IMG/VR virus record: IMGVR_UViG_3300036406_000072
Coordinates: 1 to 34,730 of that record
Source of the DNA: a virus
DNA: 34,730 bases
Direction: 5' to 3' (one strand)
In this document: positions 1 to 7,707 of the stretch, piece by piece
Layout: each line of letters starts with the position of its first letter
Position numbering within the stretch: the first letter of the stretch is position 1
Translations under genes and position numbers: made by a program
The notes under the pieces: generated by a model
What the model was told of the DNA's origin: nothing
The model's database searches: none
The model's input: only the letters and a program-made list of their open reading frames with translations

Positions 1-147
1 TTGCAAGACAGGCGCTTCTACTCCCTGTGCGGCAGCCAGTGGGAAGGCCCACTGTGGGATCAGTATGAGAACAAGCCCAAGTTTGAGGTCAACAAGATCA
101 TGCTGGCGGTCATTCGCATCGTCAACGAATACCGCAACAACCGCATC
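1..147. repeat. Left copy of 147-bp end redundancy
   Basis: These bases recur at 34584-34730 with an offset of 34,583. Only three positions differ: 1 (T versus C), 9 (C versus T) and 21 (C versus T). The redundancy lies inside the portal gene. It is best read as the overlap of a circular or circularly permuted assembly, not as a true terminal repeat. Confidence 0.93.
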
Positions 148-1956
148 ACTGTGGACTATGTGTCCAAAGATGGCACAGATAACGAAAAGCTGGCCGAGGT
201 TTGCGATGGGCTATACCGTGCCGACGAGCAGGCATCCGTGGCCGACGAGGCCTACGACAACGCCTTCGAGGAGGCAGTCGGCGGCGGCATTGGCGCATGG
301 CGGCTGCGCACCGTTTACGAGGACGAAGAGAACGGCGAAGATGACCGGCAGCGCATCCGCATGGAGCCAATCTTCGATGCCGACAGCTCGGTGTTCTTTG
401 ACCTGAACGCCAAGCGCCAGGACAAGTCAGACGCCAAGTATGCCTTTGTGGTCTCCAGCATGACCCGTGAGAGCTACAAAGAAATCTACAACGACGACCC
501 AACGGACTGGCCCAAGATCATCCACCAGTATGAGTTTGATTGGGCAACGCCTGATGTCGTTTTTGTGGCTGAATACTTCAAGGTCGAGGAGAAGATCGAG
601 ACCATCCGCATCTTCCAGGCCATCGACGGCACCGAGGAGCGTTACAGCTCTGCCGACTTCGCAGCCGACGAGACCCTAGAGGAAACGCTGGCAGCAGTCG
701 GAACCCTTGAGGTGCGGCAGAAAAAGGTCAAGCGCAAGCGCGTGCGCAAGTACATCATGTCCGGTGGCAAAGTGCTTGAGGATGCTGGATACATTGCAGG
801 CAACTGCATCCCGATTGTGGTGGTCTACGGCAAGCGCTGGTTCGTGGACAACATCGAACGCTGCATGGGCGCGGTGCGCCTGGCCAAAGATGCCCAGCGC
901 CTGAAGAACATGCAGCTCAGCAAGCTGGGCGAGATCAGCGCACTGTCCAGCGTCGAGAAGCCAATCCTGGTTCCAGAGCAGGTGGCAGGCCACCAGGTCA
1001 TGTGGGCCGAGGACAACCTCAAGGACTACCCGTACCTGCTGGTCAATCCGATCACAGGGCCAAACGGCGAGCAGCAAATCAGCGGCCCCATCGCCTACAC
1101 GAAAAGCCCACAGATACCTCCAGCAATGGCCGCGCTCTTGCAGATCACAGAGACCGACATGCAGGAAATTTTGGGCAACCCGCAAGGGGCTGACAAGATG
1201 GTCAGCGGTATGTCAGGCAAGGCCGTGGAGATGATCCAGACTCGCGTCGATATGCAGGCCTTCATCTACATGAGCAACTTTGCCAAGGGCATGAAGCGTT
1301 CCGGAGAAATCTGGCTGAGCATGGCAAGAGACATCTACGTTGAAGAAAAACGCAAGATGAAGGCCATTGCGCCAACTGGTGAGTCCAGTGTGGTCGAGCT
1401 GATGAAGCCTGCAATTGACACAGAAACAGGCGCGATGGTCATGGAGAACGACCTCAGCTCTGCCACCTTTGATGTGATTGCCGAGGTTGGCCCGTCCAGC
1501 AGCAGCAAAAAGCAGGCAACCGTCCGTGCCCTGACAGGAATGCTTGCCATGACGCAAGACCCAGAGACTGCGCAAGTCTTGACCGCAATGGCCATGATGA
1601 ACATGGAGGGCGAAGGCCTCAGCGACACAAACGCCTACTTCCGCAAAAAGCTCCTGCGCATGGGCGTGGTGCAGCCCACCGAGGACGAGGCCCAGGAACT
1701 CATGGCCGAGATGCAGGGCAAGCCCCAAGACCCCAACGCCATGTATCTCCAGGCAGCGGCAGAAGAAGCCACCGCCAAGGCCGCCCAGGCCCGTGCCAAC
1801 ACCGTCAAGACCGTGGCCGATGCTGAACTCAGCCGAGCCAAGACGCTGGAGACGCTCGGCAAGGTCGACGAGACTGCCCAGAATATGGCACTCACAAATG
1901 CAGAGGCCGTGCAAGAGATATTGCGCGGCCAGATTGTGCAGCCCGTTGTCAGATGA
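1..1956 (+). CDS. Portal protein, P22-like (5' end cut by the window edge)
   Basis: The portal is the dodecameric ring at one capsid vertex. It nucleates head assembly, holds the terminase during packaging and later carries the tail. The frame is open from base 1 with no start here. The missing 35 N-terminal codons are at 34479-34583, so the joined protein is 686 residues, against about 725 for P22 gp1. The sequence around 'CGSQWEG' and 'IVNEYRNNR' near the N-terminus is typical of P22-type portals. The Ala-rich helical C-terminus (residues about 590-640 of the window part) fits the barrel helix of that family. It sits between the large terminase and the scaffold, the canonical head-gene order. 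The identification is by recognition and synteny; no search was run. Confidence 0.9.
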   Translation: MQDRRFYSLCGSQWEGPLWDQYENKPKFEVNKIMLAVIRIVNEYRNNRITVDYVSKDGTDNEKLAEVCDGLYRADEQASVADEAYDNAFEEAVGGGIGAWRLRTVYEDEENGEDDRQRIRMEPIFDADSSVFFDLNAKRQDKSDAKYAFVVSSMTRESYKEIYNDDPTDWPKIIHQYEFDWATPDVVFVAEYFKVEEKIETIRIFQAIDGTEERYSSADFAADETLEETLAAVGTLEVRQKKVKRKRVRKYIMSGGKVLEDAGYIAGNCIPIVVVYGKRWFVDNIERCMGAVRLAKDAQRLKNMQLSKLGEISALSSVEKPILVPEQVAGHQVMWAEDNLKDYPYLLVNPITGPNGEQQISGPIAYTKSPQIPPAMAALLQITETDMQEILGNPQGADKMVSGMSGKAVEMIQTRVDMQAFIYMSNFAKGMKRSGEIWLSMARDIYVEEKRKMKAIAPTGESSVVELMKPAIDTETGAMVMENDLSSATFDVIAEVGPSSSSKKQATVRALTGMLAMTQDPETAQVLTAMAMMNMEGEGLSDTNAYFRKKLLRMGVVQPTEDEAQELMAEMQGKPQDPNAMYLQAAAEEATAKAAQARANTVKTVADAELSRAKTLETLGKVDETAQNMALTNAEAVQEILRGQIVQPVVR

Positions 1957-1989
1957 CAGAAAAAGGGCGAGAATGTAATTAACGGTATC

Positions 1990-2012
1990 CACCCAGCCGT
2001 TTTTAATGGGTG
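1990..2012 (+). promoter_or_regulatory. Hairpin just upstream of the scaffold gene
   Basis: CACCCA at 1990-1995 is perfectly complementary to TGGGTG at 2007-2012, with an 11-nt loop. The 3' arm contains the GTG at 2010 and ends 18 nt before the ATG at 2031. It could affect scaffold translation, but no T-tract follows, so it is not a terminator. Confidence 0.35.
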
Positions 2013-2030
2013 AGTTTGATGGGGTTGAAG

Positions 2031-2867
2031 ATGAATGAAAAGGCAGAAATTGATGACAGCGAGATCGAGGTAGAAGAAGAGGAAATCGTAGTCAACGAAC
2101 CCGTTGACGAGGTGGAAACTGAAGATACCGAGGAAGTTGTTGTCAGCATTGGTGAGGAAGCGCCACCTCCCGAAGAACAGACTCATGCGCCTGAATGGGT
2201 ACGCGAGCTGCGCAAGACGAACCGAGAATTGCAACGTCAGAACCGCGAGCTTCAGAACAAGCTGCAAACAACCGCACAGACTGAGACCAAGCCGGTCGTG
2301 CTGGGAGTAAAGCCGAAGCTGGAAGATCACGATTACGATGCTGATAAATTCGAGGCAGCATTGGCCGACTGGTTTGAGCGCAAGCGACAAGCCGACGAGG
2401 CCAACGCCAGGCAAGAAGCTGAAGTTATGAATCAGCAGAAGGCCTGGAAAGCCAAACTGGATGGCTACGGCAAGGCGAAAGCCGAGCTGCGAGTCAAAGA
2501 TTTTGAGGATGCCGAGGCCGTGGCCCTGGAAGTCTTCAACATCACCCAGCAAGGCGTCATGCTGCAAGGTGCAGATAACCCTGCTCTTGTCGTCTACGCA
2601 CTTGGAAAGAACCCGAAGAAGGCCAAGGAGTTGTCCGACATCAAAGACCCCGTAAAGTTTGCCTTTGCGGTAGCGAAACTGGAGAAAGAATTGAAAGTTA
2701 CCAATCGCAGAGCAGCACCCGCACCAGAGCGTATCGTCTCGGGAACTGGACGATCTTCAGGTGCGGTGGACTCAACCCTCGAACGGCTGAGAGAAGAAGC
2801 GGCCCGTACTGGCAACATGACGAAAGTCATTCAGTATCGGGCGCAGAAACGATCAGCACCCAAGTAA
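2031..2867 (+). CDS. Scaffolding protein
   Basis: This protein templates coat assembly and is normally released before or during DNA packaging. It has 278 residues from the ATG at 2031; the frame also offers starts at GTG 2010 and ATG 2019, and none has a strong ribosome site. The first 50 residues are very acidic (runs such as 'EVEEEEIVV'). A charged coiled-coil stretch follows ('ELRKTNRELQRQNREL', about residues 55-75), and the C-terminus is basic. This composition and the position between portal and coat fit a scaffold (P22 gp8 has 303 residues). The primary sequence of scaffolds is poorly conserved, so the assignment leans on synteny and composition. Confidence 0.75.
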   Translation: MNEKAEIDDSEIEVEEEEIVVNEPVDEVETEDTEEVVVSIGEEAPPPEEQTHAPEWVRELRKTNRELQRQNRELQNKLQTTAQTETKPVVLGVKPKLEDHDYDADKFEAALADWFERKRQADEANARQEAEVMNQQKAWKAKLDGYGKAKAELRVKDFEDAEAVALEVFNITQQGVMLQGADNPALVVYALGKNPKKAKELSDIKDPVKFAFAVAKLEKELKVTNRRAAPAPERIVSGTGRSSGAVDSTLERLREEAARTGNMTKVIQYRAQKRSAPK

Positions 2868-2885
2868 TTTTTTTAGGAGTCAATC

Positions 2886-4175
2886 ATGGCTAATAGTTTT
2901 TCAAAAGAAGAGCGCGTTGCGTTCGAGGACATCCTCGAAGGCTTTAACGATGCTCTGGTGTTGTCCCGCAACGTTTCCGTCTACAACACTGACGGCTCGA
3001 TGATGGAGCGCACCAACAACGTGATCTATCGTCCCCAGCCCTACATCGCACAGTCGTACGATGGCATGGATCAGACCGGCAACTTCACTGCCTACACCCA
3101 GCTTTCCGTCCCTGCAACGCTCGGCTTTCAGAAATCCGTGCCTTTCATTCTGGACGCACTTGAGCTGCGTGATGCCCTGCAAGAAGGTCGCCTGGGCGAA
3201 GCTGCAAAGCAGAAGCTGGCATCCGACATCAACATCGCCATCATGAACGTGGCCGCAGCCCAAGGCTCGCTGGTCGTGACCGTGAATACCGCTGCTGGTG
3301 ACTACGACGACATCGCACTGTGCGACTCGATCATGAACGAGCAGGGCGTCCAAGCCTTTGATCGTTACCTGGCCCTGTCCTCACGCGACTACAACGGCAT
3401 CGCTGGCAACATTGCTGGTGGTACTGCTCAGTCAGGAACTGCGTCTCGCAGCTTCGCAGGCAACAAGTCGAATAACGCCTTCGAGCGTTCTTATGTCGGC
3501 ATGGTTGCAGGCTTTGACACCTACAAGCTGGACTATGCAAACCGCATCGCAGCTCGCACTGGTTCAGACCCGACGATGAGCACCTTGGCTGCTGCCGGTA
3601 ACTACTACGTTCCTCAAGCAACCCAGACCGCTGCTACCGGCGAGACCCAGAACGTGGACAACCGCTTCCAGACCATCACGGTCTCCAGCACCACTGACCT
3701 GCCGGCCGGTACGCCGATCCAGATTCAAGGCGTCGAGGCTGTGCATCACATCACCAAACAAGGCACGGGTTTTTCGAAAACCTTCCGTGTGGTGCAAGTG
3801 GTTAACGCCACGACCTGTGTCATCACCCCCCCGATCATCTCGGCCCAGGGCGGTACTGACGCTGAGTTGCAGTATCAGAACGTGATCGTGACCCCAGCCG
3901 CTGGCCGCACCATCACTCGCCTGAATGTGGCTGCAGCACCCATCAACTGCTTCTGGCAGAAAGATGCGCTGGAGATTCTGCCTGGCCGTTATGCTGTCCC
4001 GTCTGATGCTGGTGTCGCAGTGATGCGCGCAAGCACCGACCAAGGCATCGAGCTGGTCATGCAGAAGCAATACGATGTCAACACCATGAAAACCAAGTAT
4101 CGTCTCGATACCTTGTTTGGTGTGGTCAATAAGCAGCCAGAAATGTCTGGCATCTTGCTGTTCGGTCAAGCATAA
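2886..4175 (+). CDS. Major capsid (coat) protein, P22 gp5-like
   Basis: This is the main shell protein. Its 429 residues match the 430 of P22 coat, and it directly follows the scaffold as in P22. A strong AGGAG site at 2875-2879 precedes the ATG. The N-terminal segment rich in 'DILEGFNDALVLSRNVSVYN' and the 'YIAQSYDG' and 'QLSVPATLGFQKSVPF' stretches are the kind seen in P22-type coat proteins (Pfam P22_CoatProtein). These proteins have the HK97 fold with an inserted domain. A short 18-nt gap separates it from the scaffold stop, implying co-transcription and high translation. Confidence 0.9.
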   Translation: MANSFSKEERVAFEDILEGFNDALVLSRNVSVYNTDGSMMERTNNVIYRPQPYIAQSYDGMDQTGNFTAYTQLSVPATLGFQKSVPFILDALELRDALQEGRLGEAAKQKLASDINIAIMNVAAAQGSLVVTVNTAAGDYDDIALCDSIMNEQGVQAFDRYLALSSRDYNGIAGNIAGGTAQSGTASRSFAGNKSNNAFERSYVGMVAGFDTYKLDYANRIAARTGSDPTMSTLAAAGNYYVPQATQTAATGETQNVDNRFQTITVSSTTDLPAGTPIQIQGVEAVHHITKQGTGFSKTFRVVQVVNATTCVITPPIISAQGGTDAELQYQNVIVTPAAGRTITRLNVAAAPINCFWQKDALEILPGRYAVPSDAGVAVMRASTDQGIELVMQKQYDVNTMKTKYRLDTLFGVVNKQPEMSGILLFGQA

Positions 4176-4186
4176 GGAGTTAAATC

Positions 4187-4801
4187 ATGAGCTATCAAGT
4201 AATCTTCACCCAGGGCACGGCTGTCGTCACTGTGCCCGCTGGCGAGAAAATCGCTGTTCAGGCCTTCTCACCGGCAAATGTGTTTCAGGAAGTTGGTTTC
4301 CCCAATTTCCCTGATTCGCAGGATTTGCTGCAAGTGGTCGAGAACACCACCTATGTGTCAGGCGCATTCACCAATGCCACTATCGTGACCATCCAGGCCG
4401 GTGCATCGGGCGCTTACTACTCGGTGGGCGTTGCTCCTGACATTAGCAACAATGGCAACTGGCAGCCCCAGGGCGCACCAGCCAACATTGCTGACGGTGG
4501 TTCGATGATCGCCACAGCCGCTGAATTGTTGACCGGCATTATCACCGCAACGCCTACGACAACCCGTAGCATTCAGCTACCAACTGGTGCAAACCTTGAT
4601 CTGGCAACTGAGTGGGCAATCGGTGATTCGTTTGACTTCAGCGTCATCACCTTGGCTGCATTTGCTTTGACCATCACGGTCAACACAGGCGTAACCATTG
4701 TGGGTTCTGCAGCAACTGCGGCTACGTCTGGTGCATCTGCACGATTCCGTTGCCGTAAGACTGCGGCTGATACCTTCGTCGTCTACCGCATCGGCGGCTA
4801 A
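4187..4801 (+). CDS. Probable capsid decoration or minor head protein
   Basis: The protein has 204 residues, is rich in Thr, Ala and Gly with almost no charged runs, and is predicted to be mainly beta. The start has an AAGGAG site 11 nt after the coat stop. It is the last gene before a strong terminator at 4808-4839, so it shares the highly expressed scaffold-coat transcript. That placement, plus the beta-rich virion-type composition, suggests a shell decoration or stabilising protein. No specific family was recognised, and the role is inferred from position. Confidence 0.55.
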   Translation: MSYQVIFTQGTAVVTVPAGEKIAVQAFSPANVFQEVGFPNFPDSQDLLQVVENTTYVSGAFTNATIVTIQAGASGAYYSVGVAPDISNNGNWQPQGAPANIADGGSMIATAAELLTGIITATPTTTRSIQLPTGANLDLATEWAIGDSFDFSVITLAAFALTITVNTGVTIVGSAATAATSGASARFRCRKTAADTFVVYRIGG

Positions 4802-4807
4802 ACCAAG

Positions 4808-4839
4808 ACAGGCCAGCAGAGATGTTGGCCTGTTTTTTT
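4808..4839 (+). terminator. Rho-independent terminator after the coat block
   Basis: ACAGGCCA (4808-4815) pairs perfectly with TGGCCTGT (4826-4833) around a 10-nt loop and runs into a T-tract ending at 4839. It follows the stop of the decoration-like gene by 7 nt. The next gene starts 15 nt after it with no obvious new promoter, so it probably attenuates transcription into the tail genes instead of ending it. Confidence 0.85.
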
Positions 4840-4853
4840 AACTGGAGAACGAT

Positions 4854-5024
4854 ATGCCAATGACCAAAGGTTACTCTCAGAAATCCATCGGCAAGAATAT
4901 TGCGATGGAAATGAAATCGGGCAAGCCACAAAAGCAAGCTGTTGCAATGGCACTCAGCACGGCAGCCAAGGCAGCAAAAGCCGCAGGCAAGCCAAGCAAA
5001 GCTCCGATGAAGAAGATGAAATGA
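4854..5024 (+). CDS. Small basic Lys/Ala-rich protein, DUF6496-like
   Basis: The 56-residue protein starts with 'MPMTKGYSQKSIGKNI' and ends in a Lys/Ala-rich tail ('KKMK'). The pattern SQKSIGKNI...MK.GKP.KQAVAMAL is one I associate with DUF6496, a small protein common in phages and some bacteria with no known function. A GGAG site at 4844-4847 precedes the ATG. Its stop overlaps the next start by four bases (ATGA, 5021-5024). It is very basic, so nucleic-acid binding is possible but unproven. Confidence 0.7.
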   Translation: MPMTKGYSQKSIGKNIAMEMKSGKPQKQAVAMALSTAAKAAKAAGKPSKAPMKKMK

Positions 5025-5320
5025 TTAAGTCAGCCGCAATCGTCAAGACCAAAACTCTCGCCCCGTGGCGAGAGTTGCGGCTGCAAAAGCGCAAAGCCAA
5101 AAAGATTGCAATGCTTGAGCGCAAAGCGATCAAGCAGTATTACCCATCCCGCATTGATGCCCCAATCATTGAGGTGCAAGCTGCACCGCAGGACGATGCG
5201 CCCCCAACCCGCACTGAGCTGGAGGCTAAGGCCACAGAACTTGGAATCAGGTTTGATGGTCGCACAAAGGACAAAAAGCTGGGACAATTGATCCAGGACA
5301 GACTGTCTACAGGAGAATGA
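5021..5320 (+). CDS. Small protein with a C-terminal HeH/SAP-like segment
   Basis: The protein has 99 residues. The first 45 are strongly basic ('ELRLQKRKAKKIAMLERK'). An acidic Pro-rich linker follows at about 50-63, then 'RTELEAKATELGIRFDGRTKDKKLGQLI', a helix-extension-helix pattern like the HeH/LEM or SAP-type folds that often occur in phage head-tail operons. Such modules bind nucleic acid or protein. The start overlaps the preceding stop (ATGA), so the pair is translationally coupled. Function unknown; the domain call is by pattern only. Confidence 0.55.
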   Translation: MIKSAAIVKTKTLAPWRELRLQKRKAKKIAMLERKAIKQYYPSRIDAPIIEVQAAPQDDAPPTRTELEAKATELGIRFDGRTKDKKLGQLIQDRLSTGE

Positions 5321-5321
5321 C

Positions 5322-5804
5322 ATGGGATGGACCAAGCGCCAATTTATTGAGCAGGCTTTCGATGAGATTGGCCTGGCCTCCTACGCCTTCGACCTCGGCC
5401 CAGAGCAAATGCAGTCTGCTCTGCGCAGGCTGGATACCATGCTGGCCGCCTGGAATGCCCTGGGCATTCGTCTGGCATACCCGCTGCCATCCAGCCCCCA
5501 AGACAGTGATCTGGACGAGCAGACCAACGTGCCCGACAGCTCCAATGAGGCCATCTACACCAACCTGGCCATCAAGCTGGCCCCGAGCTACGGCAAGCAG
5601 GTAATGCCTGACACCAAGGTCACGGCCAAAGAGTCGTACAACACGCTTCTGTCCCGTGCTGCCATGCCAATGGAGCAGCAATTGCCCAGCACCATGCCAG
5701 CAGGCGCAGGCAACAAGCCATGGCGCGTTTACGACAATCCCTTCATTCGTCCACCAGCCGATCCCGTCCTGGCCGGTCAAGACGGCCCAATCGAATACTA
5801 CTGA
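5322..5804 (+). CDS. Tail accessory factor, P22 gp4-like
   Basis: In P22, gp4 binds the underside of the portal after packaging, seals DNA in the head and provides the platform for gp10. This 160-residue protein matches the usual length (P22 gp4 has 166). Its N-terminus, 'FIEQAFDEIGLASYAFDL' followed by a helical 'LRRLDTMLAAWNALGIRL' segment, is typical of the gp4 family (PF11650). An AGGAGA site at 5311-5316 supports the ATG. The gene order gp4-like then gp10-like then needle-like mirrors P22, although here other genes are inserted between gp4 and gp10. Confidence 0.85.
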   Translation: MGWTKRQFIEQAFDEIGLASYAFDLGPEQMQSALRRLDTMLAAWNALGIRLAYPLPSSPQDSDLDEQTNVPDSSNEAIYTNLAIKLAPSYGKQVMPDTKVTAKESYNTLLSRAAMPMEQQLPSTMPAGAGNKPWRVYDNPFIRPPADPVLAGQDGPIEYY

Positions 5805-5816
5805 GGAACAGCAGTC

Positions 5817-6992
5817 ATGCCAACGATCAATCAACTATCGCCCATTTCTCAAGTATCCGGTGGCGATCAGCTCCCGATCTATGTGCCCAACAATGGTGAC
5901 GCACGCAGGGTCTCGGTTACGCAGCTTCTGCAATATTTCCAGCAGACGTTTGCATCTCCGACCTTAGCTACAAACCTGTACGTTCCTGGGACGGGCTTTA
6001 ACATCACTGTGCCAACACCCGTCAGCAATGACCAGTGGATGCTCTTGCAGCCTGCTGGCACACTGGCCACTGGCACGATCACCCTGCCATTGAACACTGG
6101 CGTTCCTGATGGCACCACGGTGCTGATTACGACCACGCAAGAGATCACCTCGCTGACCATTGCGCTGAATGGCGCGACTGCTATTTTTGGTGGAGTAACT
6201 TCGCTGGCCGCTGGCACCGCAACAGCAATCAGGTTCTACCAGGCAACGAATTCCTGGTATCAGATCAACGCTGAGACTGTTTATGCCGCTGGTGTGCAAA
6301 CTTGGTTGGCTAACCCAACCAGTGCCAATTTGCGTGCAGCAATGACCGACGAGACCGGCACAGGCGTGCTGGTGTTCAACAACACCCCGACGTTAATCAC
6401 ACCAATACTTGGCACTCCGACATCAGGCACTCTTACATCATGCACCGGCTTGCCAGTTACGACAGGCATCAGTGGCCTGGGCGCAAATGTGGCCGCATTC
6501 TTGGCAACCCCAAGCAGCGCCAATCTTGCTGCTGCGTTGACCGATGAAACTGGCACAGGGGCAGCAGTTTTTGCAAACACCCCCACACTAGTCACGCCCA
6601 ATATTGGCGCAGCCACAGGCACAAGTCTGGCAGTAACTGGTGCAGTCACTTCATCCGGAACGGCTGGCGTGGGCTATGCCACAGGCGCAGGCGGTGCAGT
6701 AACCCAAGGAACCAGCCGCACCACCGGCGTGACACTAAATAAAACCTCTGGTGCGATAACCCTGTTCAGCGCAGCAGGCACAACAGTCGCGACGACCTTT
6801 ACCGTGACCAATAGCACCGTTGCAGCAACCGATGTCATCATCCTGAACCAGAAATCAGGCACAGATCTCTATGACTTGATGGTCACAGCAGTTGGTGCTG
6901 GAAGTTTCAACATCACATTCCGCACCACGGGTGGCACGACAACCGAGCAGCCCGTTTTGAACTTTGCGGTCATCAAAGGCGTGGCCGCGTAA
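5817..6992 (+). CDS. Repeat-containing virion protein, fibre-like
   Basis: The 391-residue protein is Thr, Ala and Gly-rich and beta-type. Two copies of a ~34-residue motif are visible. One starts at residue 163 ('WLANPTSANLRAAMTDETG'), the other at 228 ('FLATPSSANLAAALTDETG'), and each ends in 'NTPTL[IV]TP'. This motif is frequent in phage fibre and structural proteins. The C-terminal 100 residues lack it and are beta-rich. It lies between the gp4-like and gp10-like tail genes, a place with no equivalent in P22. It is probably a tail-associated or capsid-surface fibre; which one cannot be told from sequence. Confidence 0.6.
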   Translation: MPTINQLSPISQVSGGDQLPIYVPNNGDARRVSVTQLLQYFQQTFASPTLATNLYVPGTGFNITVPTPVSNDQWMLLQPAGTLATGTITLPLNTGVPDGTTVLITTTQEITSLTIALNGATAIFGGVTSLAAGTATAIRFYQATNSWYQINAETVYAAGVQTWLANPTSANLRAAMTDETGTGVLVFNNTPTLITPILGTPTSGTLTSCTGLPVTTGISGLGANVAAFLATPSSANLAAALTDETGTGAAVFANTPTLVTPNIGAATGTSLAVTGAVTSSGTAGVGYATGAGGAVTQGTSRTTGVTLNKTSGAITLFSAAGTTVATTFTVTNSTVAATDVIILNQKSGTDLYDLMVTAVGAGSFNITFRTTGGTTTEQPVLNFAVIKGVAA

Positions 6993-7180
6993 TGGCAACC
7001 AAGCCCAAGTCCTCTGTCAATAAGGCGGCTGTTTACACCAAGCCGACTATGCGCAAGAACCTTTTTGAGAAGATCAAAGGGCAGGCTGTGCAGGGCACTG
7101 AAGCTGGGCAATGGTCAGCTCGCAAGGCGCAGTTGCTGGCCAAGCAATACAAGGCCAAAGGTGGAGGTTACAAGTCATGA
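6992..7180 (+). CDS. Small basic protein, N-terminal half of a DUF5872-type protein
   Basis: The 62-residue protein has 'YTKPTMRKNLFEKIKGQ' and 'GQWSARKAQLLAKQYKAKGGGYK'. I recall these as the front half of DUF5872-type proteins in bacteria and phages. The family's second half ('QKSLKDW...WRTKSGK...RYLPEKA') is here encoded by the next gene in another frame. The start overlaps the upstream stop by one base (TAATG at 6990-6994). The stop overlaps the next ATG (ATGA, 7177-7180). It is strongly basic; function unknown. Confidence 0.6.
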   Translation: MATKPKSSVNKAAVYTKPTMRKNLFEKIKGQAVQGTEAGQWSARKAQLLAKQYKAKGGGYKS

Positions 7181-7410
7181 AGGCCACGCAGAAATCGCTC
7201 AAGGACTGGAGTGCACAGAACTGGCGCACCAAGTCTGGAAAGCCGTCCAGCGAGACGGGAGAGCGTTATCTGCCCGAAAAGGCCATCAAGGCTTTGACCC
7301 CGGCTGAGTACGCTGCAACAACCCGCGCCAAGCGCGAGGCCACATCCAAGGGAAAACAATTTGCAAAGCAGCCCAAGAAAGTGGCCGCAAAAGTGGCGAG
7401 GTACAGATGA
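7177..7410 (+). CDS. Small basic protein, C-terminal half of a DUF5872-type protein
   Basis: The protein has 77 residues. It opens 'MKATQKSLKDWSAQNWRTKSGKP' and ends in a Lys-rich tail ('KQPKKVAAKVARYR'). It continues the family pattern begun in the preceding gene but has its own start and a good GGAGG site at 7162-7166, so it is made as a separate polypeptide. Its frame is shifted relative to the upstream gene. The stop overlaps the next start (ATGA, 7407-7410), so the three genes are coupled. Confidence 0.65.
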   Translation: MKATQKSLKDWSAQNWRTKSGKPSSETGERYLPEKAIKALTPAEYAATTRAKREATSKGKQFAKQPKKVAAKVARYR

Positions 7411-7703
7411 AAACACCGGCATGGCAGCGCAAAGAAGGGCAGAATCCAAAGGGCGGCTTGAACGCTGCTGGTCGCGCCAGCTTGAAGGCTGCAGGCCAGA
7501 ACATCAAGCCGCCTGTTAAGTCGGGTGACAACCCGAGGCGAGCCAGCTTCCTGGCTCGAATGGGCAACATGCCTGGCCCAGAGATGAAAAACGGCGAGCC
7601 GACCAGGCTGCTGCTCAGTCTGAAGGCCTGGGGCGCAAGCTCCAAGGAGGATGCGCGGTCCAAGGCCAAGGCAATCTCAGCACGCAACAAAGCCAAAAAG
7701 TGA
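7407..7703 (+). CDS. Small basic protein, DUF6321-like
   Basis: The 98-residue protein has 'AWQRKEGQNPKGGLNAAGRAS' near the N-terminus and 'NPRRASFLARMGNMPGPEMKNGEPTRLLLSLKAWG' in the middle. Both are features I associate with DUF6321, a family of short basic proteins found beside DUF5872-like genes in phages. No function is known. It is the third of three overlapping small basic genes just before the gp10-like gene, so it is probably made late with the virion proteins. Confidence 0.65.
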   Translation: MKTPAWQRKEGQNPKGGLNAAGRASLKAAGQNIKPPVKSGDNPRRASFLARMGNMPGPEMKNGEPTRLLLSLKAWGASSKEDARSKAKAISARNKAKK

Positions 7704-7707
7704 TGCC

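Noticed and set aside
1-147. True direct terminal repeat of the virion DNA
   Set aside because: The redundancy is short, lies inside the portal gene and differs at three silent sites. A circular assembly overlap explains it better, and headful packaging is expected for this terminase type.
1213-2567. Long antisense open frames (259 and 310 codons) opposite the portal and scaffold
   Set aside because: They mirror the codon bias of the real plus-strand genes, have repetitive Leu/Cys/His-rich translations, and would conflict with clearly recognised head genes.
2840-2875. Terminator after the scaffold (T7 run)
   Set aside because: Only a poor, interrupted 5-bp stem precedes the T-run by several bases, and the coat gene follows at once, so termination is unlikely.
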